Positions 5,636-7,415 of a DNA stretch of 7,415 nt are shown here, piece by piece. Under the pieces are notes generated by a model that worked only from the letters and a program-made list of their open reading frames with translations, had not been told where the DNA came from and searched no databases. Where the stretch lies: the NCBI GenBank assembly GCA_937934705.1, contig CALGYY010000282.1:1-7415 (forward strand), written 5' to 3'. Made by a program: the position numbers and the translations under genes. How positions within the stretch are numbered: position 1 is the first letter of the stretch; each line of letters starts with the position of its first letter. Source of the DNA: an uncultured Bacteroidota bacterium (GTDB lineage Bacteria; Bacteroidota; Bacteroidia; Bacteroidales; CAIWKO01).

Positions 5636-5639
5636 TTTG
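5632..5639 (+). promoter_or_regulatory. -7 box of the oxidoreductase operon promoter
   Basis: TATCTTTG matches TAnnTTTG exactly, 29 bp before the korA ATG. No convincing TTG is present at the -33 position, where the left AATACTATC repeat lies instead. This may indicate a weak or regulated promoter. Confidence 0.55.
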
Positions 5640-5668
5640 CATTTTTCTTAACCGAAAACTGAATACAG

Positions 5669-6802
5669 ATGAACACGGAAAGATCCGTTATTTTTACTGA
5701 CAGTTCCCGTCTGATCACTGATGCCCTGGCCGCGGCGGGAGCGGATGTTTTTATCGGCTATCCGATCACCCCGGCCAACCTGATCTATTCCTATGCCTCA
5801 CGGCGTTTCCCTGTTTTTATGGCTGCACCCGATGAAATCAGTACCATGCAATGGATGAGTGGTTTTGCCGTTGCCGGACGCATTCCGGTCACCGCCACGT
5901 CGTTTCCGGGCTATGCGCTGATGCTGGAGAGCATTAATATGGCCTATATGATGGAATTGCCGATGGTGATTATTCTCGTACAGAGGCTGGGCCCGGCCAC
6001 GGGGAGTGCTACCCGGGGTTCCCAGGGTGATATCGCGCTTTTGCAGGGAACCATCTCCGGTGGTCTGGCGATTCCTGCTTTCAGTATCAGCAATACCACC
6101 GATTGCTGGAACCTCTCTGCTAAAGCCGTGGAGGTGGCGGTGAAATACCGGACCCCGGTCGTGATCTTCACTTCGAAAGAAGAGGTCATGACCATGCACA
6201 GTGTTGACCGCAATGAACTACTGCCTGTCAAACCTGTGAGCCGCAAGGAATACGAAGGAGAAGAAACCTTTGTTCCCTATCTGCCCGGCGATAACCTGGT
6301 TCCTGAATTCCTGCCGGTCAGCAGCCGGAAACATCAGGTCCGCTTTACGGCTTCTACCCACGACCGCCGCGGCATCATAGCGAACGCCACACCGGAAGCC
6401 CTGAGCAACTCAACCCGTCTGCATTATAAAATTACGCAAAACCTGGATGATTTCACCTATTATGAGCTTGATGAACAGGAGGGTTCAGATACCCTCGTGA
6501 TGTCATTCGGAATTACTTCACAGGCAGCTCGTGAAGCGGTTCAGGAAATGCGTGCAGCGGATCAGCGGATATCCCTGCTGATCGTGCAGACCCTTTTACC
6601 GGTTCCAAAAGTGTATTATGAAATTTGTAAGAAATACAAGCATATCCTGATCGCTGAAGAGAACCTGAGCGGGCAATACAGGCAATTGCTATTCGGTTCT
6701 CTTCCCCCTGACCATATCCGGGGGGTGAATGCTTTCGGCCGGATGATCAGTCCATCAATGATTAAAAAAAGTGTTGCGGATTATGAACAGAGTCTATCTT
6801 AG
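5669..6802 (+). CDS. korA: 2-oxoacid:ferredoxin oxidoreductase, alpha subunit
   Basis: The 377-residue protein corresponds to the alpha subunit of thiamine-diphosphate-dependent 2-oxoacid:ferredoxin oxidoreductases, which convert a 2-oxoacid plus CoA to an acyl-CoA, CO2 and reduced ferredoxin. The N-terminal pyrimidine-binding domain contains GYPITPANLIYSYA (30-43), APDEISTMQWMSGFAVAG (53-70), a TSFPG turn (77-81), LMLESINMAYMMELP (84-98) and VQRLGPATG (104-112). The transketolase C-terminal-like domain II follows at about 265-375 (TLVMSFGITSQAAREA; ILIAEENLSGQYRQLL). No gamma domain is fused, unlike many Bacteroidota homologues of about 600 aa, so a separate gamma or ferredoxin gene is expected nearby. 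Several normally conserved spots differ (TSFPG for TSGPG, ATG-SAT for STG-PT). The substrate cannot be read from the sequence; the glutaryl-CoA dehydrogenase-like neighbour suggests 2-oxoadipate as one option. It overlaps the beta gene by 20 bp. Confidence 0.88.
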   Translation: MNTERSVIFTDSSRLITDALAAAGADVFIGYPITPANLIYSYASRRFPVFMAAPDEISTMQWMSGFAVAGRIPVTATSFPGYALMLESINMAYMMELPMVIILVQRLGPATGSATRGSQGDIALLQGTISGGLAIPAFSISNTTDCWNLSAKAVEVAVKYRTPVVIFTSKEEVMTMHSVDRNELLPVKPVSRKEYEGEETFVPYLPGDNLVPEFLPVSSRKHQVRFTASTHDRRGIIANATPEALSNSTRLHYKITQNLDDFTYYELDEQEGSDTLVMSFGITSQAAREAVQEMRAADQRISLLIVQTLLPVPKVYYEICKKYKHILIAEENLSGQYRQLLFGSLPPDHIRGVNAFGRMISPSMIKKSVADYEQSLS

Positions 6803-7415
6803 TGAAGGCGACCTGCCTTTCTGCCCTGGTTGCGGACATAAACTGATTGCGGAAAATCTCGACAAGGCCCTGCAGGAACTGTCGGTTCACCCGCTGGATG
6901 TGGTGATGGTCACCGATATCGGTTGCCATGGAATCATTGACCAGTCTTTTAAAACCCATACCGTTCACGGTCTGCATGGAAGATCAGTGGCACTGGCTAC
7001 GGGAATATCCATCTGTATGGATGATCCCACGAAAAAGGTGATCGTATTTATCGGCGATGGCGGATCTACCATAGGTTTGCAGCACCTGCTCGACAGTGCA
7101 CACAAGAATATTAACCTCACTGTCATTCTGCACAACAACATGCTGTACGGAATGACCGGTGGCCAGCCCAGCGATCTGACGCCCCTGGGTTTTAAAACGC
7201 CCACGCAACCCGGCGGGTGCCTGGATCCGGGTCTGGATATCTGCGAACTGATGGCGACAGCAGGCGCATCCTGGGTGAGGCGGATTGCCGGTATAGGAGA
7301 TTTCTCCGGTTTTCTCCGCGAATGCTTGTCGGGCGACGGATTTCGCTTCGCGGAAGTAATTGAAATCTGCCCCTCATATGGGCTGAAAGCTAACCCGGGG
7401 ATGAAACTCAGGGAC
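6783..7415 (+). CDS. korB: 2-oxoacid:ferredoxin oxidoreductase, beta subunit (3' end outside window)
   Basis: The frame from the ATG at 6783 stays open to the window edge (211 codons). It encodes the thiamine-diphosphate-binding beta subunit that partners the preceding alpha subunit. LPFCPGCGH (11-19) supplies Cys14 and Cys17. Cys48 in DIGCHG and Cys196 in EICPSYG complete the four-cysteine set that binds a [4Fe-4S] cluster in KorB-type subunits. GDGGSTIGLQHLLDSA (91-106) to NNMLYGMTGGQPS (118-130) is the thiamine-diphosphate and metal site, ending in the family's TGGQ.S segment. TPTQPGG (139-145) corresponds to the usual TTsP.G stretch. KorB proteins are roughly 250-300 residues, so most of the gene is present. 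Its start lies 20 bp inside the end of korA in another frame, which suggests translational coupling. Confidence 0.9.
   Translation, partial: MNRVYLSEGDLPFCPGCGHKLIAENLDKALQELSVHPLDVVMVTDIGCHGIIDQSFKTHTVHGLHGRSVALATGISICMDDPTKKVIVFIGDGGSTIGLQHLLDSAHKNINLTVILHNNMLYGMTGGQPSDLTPLGFKTPTQPGGCLDPGLDICELMATAGASWVRRIAGIGDFSGFLRECLSGDGFRFAEVIEICPSYGLKANPGMKLRD

Noticed and set aside
6965..7377. Minus-strand open frames opposite korB
   Set aside because: The plus strand carries an unbroken korB frame with all four cysteines and the thiamine-diphosphate motif.
1..7415. CRISPR array, insertion sequence or transposase
   Set aside because: No regularly spaced repeats of CRISPR size and no transposase or terminal inverted repeats of an IS were seen on either strand.

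Overview
The window looks like a chromosomal piece of a Bacteroidota (Bacteroidetes/Bacteroidales-like) bacterium. Three things point there. Genes lack Shine-Dalgarno sequences. Several intergenic regions carry the Bacteroidetes -7 promoter element TAnnTTTG. The protein families (a DUF6624-type secreted protein, a TetR regulator with an 'RDPEStdLGR...FTFKKLA...TEATIYRYFENKHRLL' style N-terminus, and a ferredoxin-dependent 2-oxoacid oxidoreductase) fit that phylum.

Left part (1 to about 1621): AT-rich DNA (about 30-43% GC in lines counted by hand, against about 60% in lines counted in the right half). It holds the 3' part of an unidentified gene that is probably shortened or frameshifted, then a secreted TPR/DUF6624-like protein, then about 260 bp without a convincing gene but with helically phased T-tracts. 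It ends exactly at a tRNA 3' end without a tRNA body (1623-1645, T-loop to CCA), followed directly by a strong terminator (1653-1688). This is the expected layout of the distal attachment site of an integrative element in a tRNA gene. The left 1.6 kb is therefore read as the end of a genomic island and everything right of about 1645 as the host chromosome.

Middle (1690-3682): a DedA/VTT-type (YqaA-like) membrane protein and a small exported protein, both on the minus strand. Next is a structured intergenic region (two mutually exclusive hairpins, then a 9-base tandem repeat touching a second perfect hairpin), then a PhnB-like VOC protein on the plus strand with its own terminator.

Right part (3683-7415): a divergent metabolic module. 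A TetR regulator and a glutaryl-CoA dehydrogenase-like enzyme form a minus-strand operon. Facing it are the overlapping alpha and beta subunit genes of a 2-oxoacid:ferredoxin oxidoreductase (beta runs off the window). The shared intergenic region holds recognisable promoter elements for both directions and a pair of AATACTATC direct repeats exactly 21 bp apart around a 12-bp palindrome, placed to let one regulator control both sides. A plausible joint role is 2-oxoadipate to glutaryl-CoA (oxidoreductase) to crotonyl-CoA (dehydrogenase), as in lysine or tryptophan breakdown. The substrate assignment is inference.
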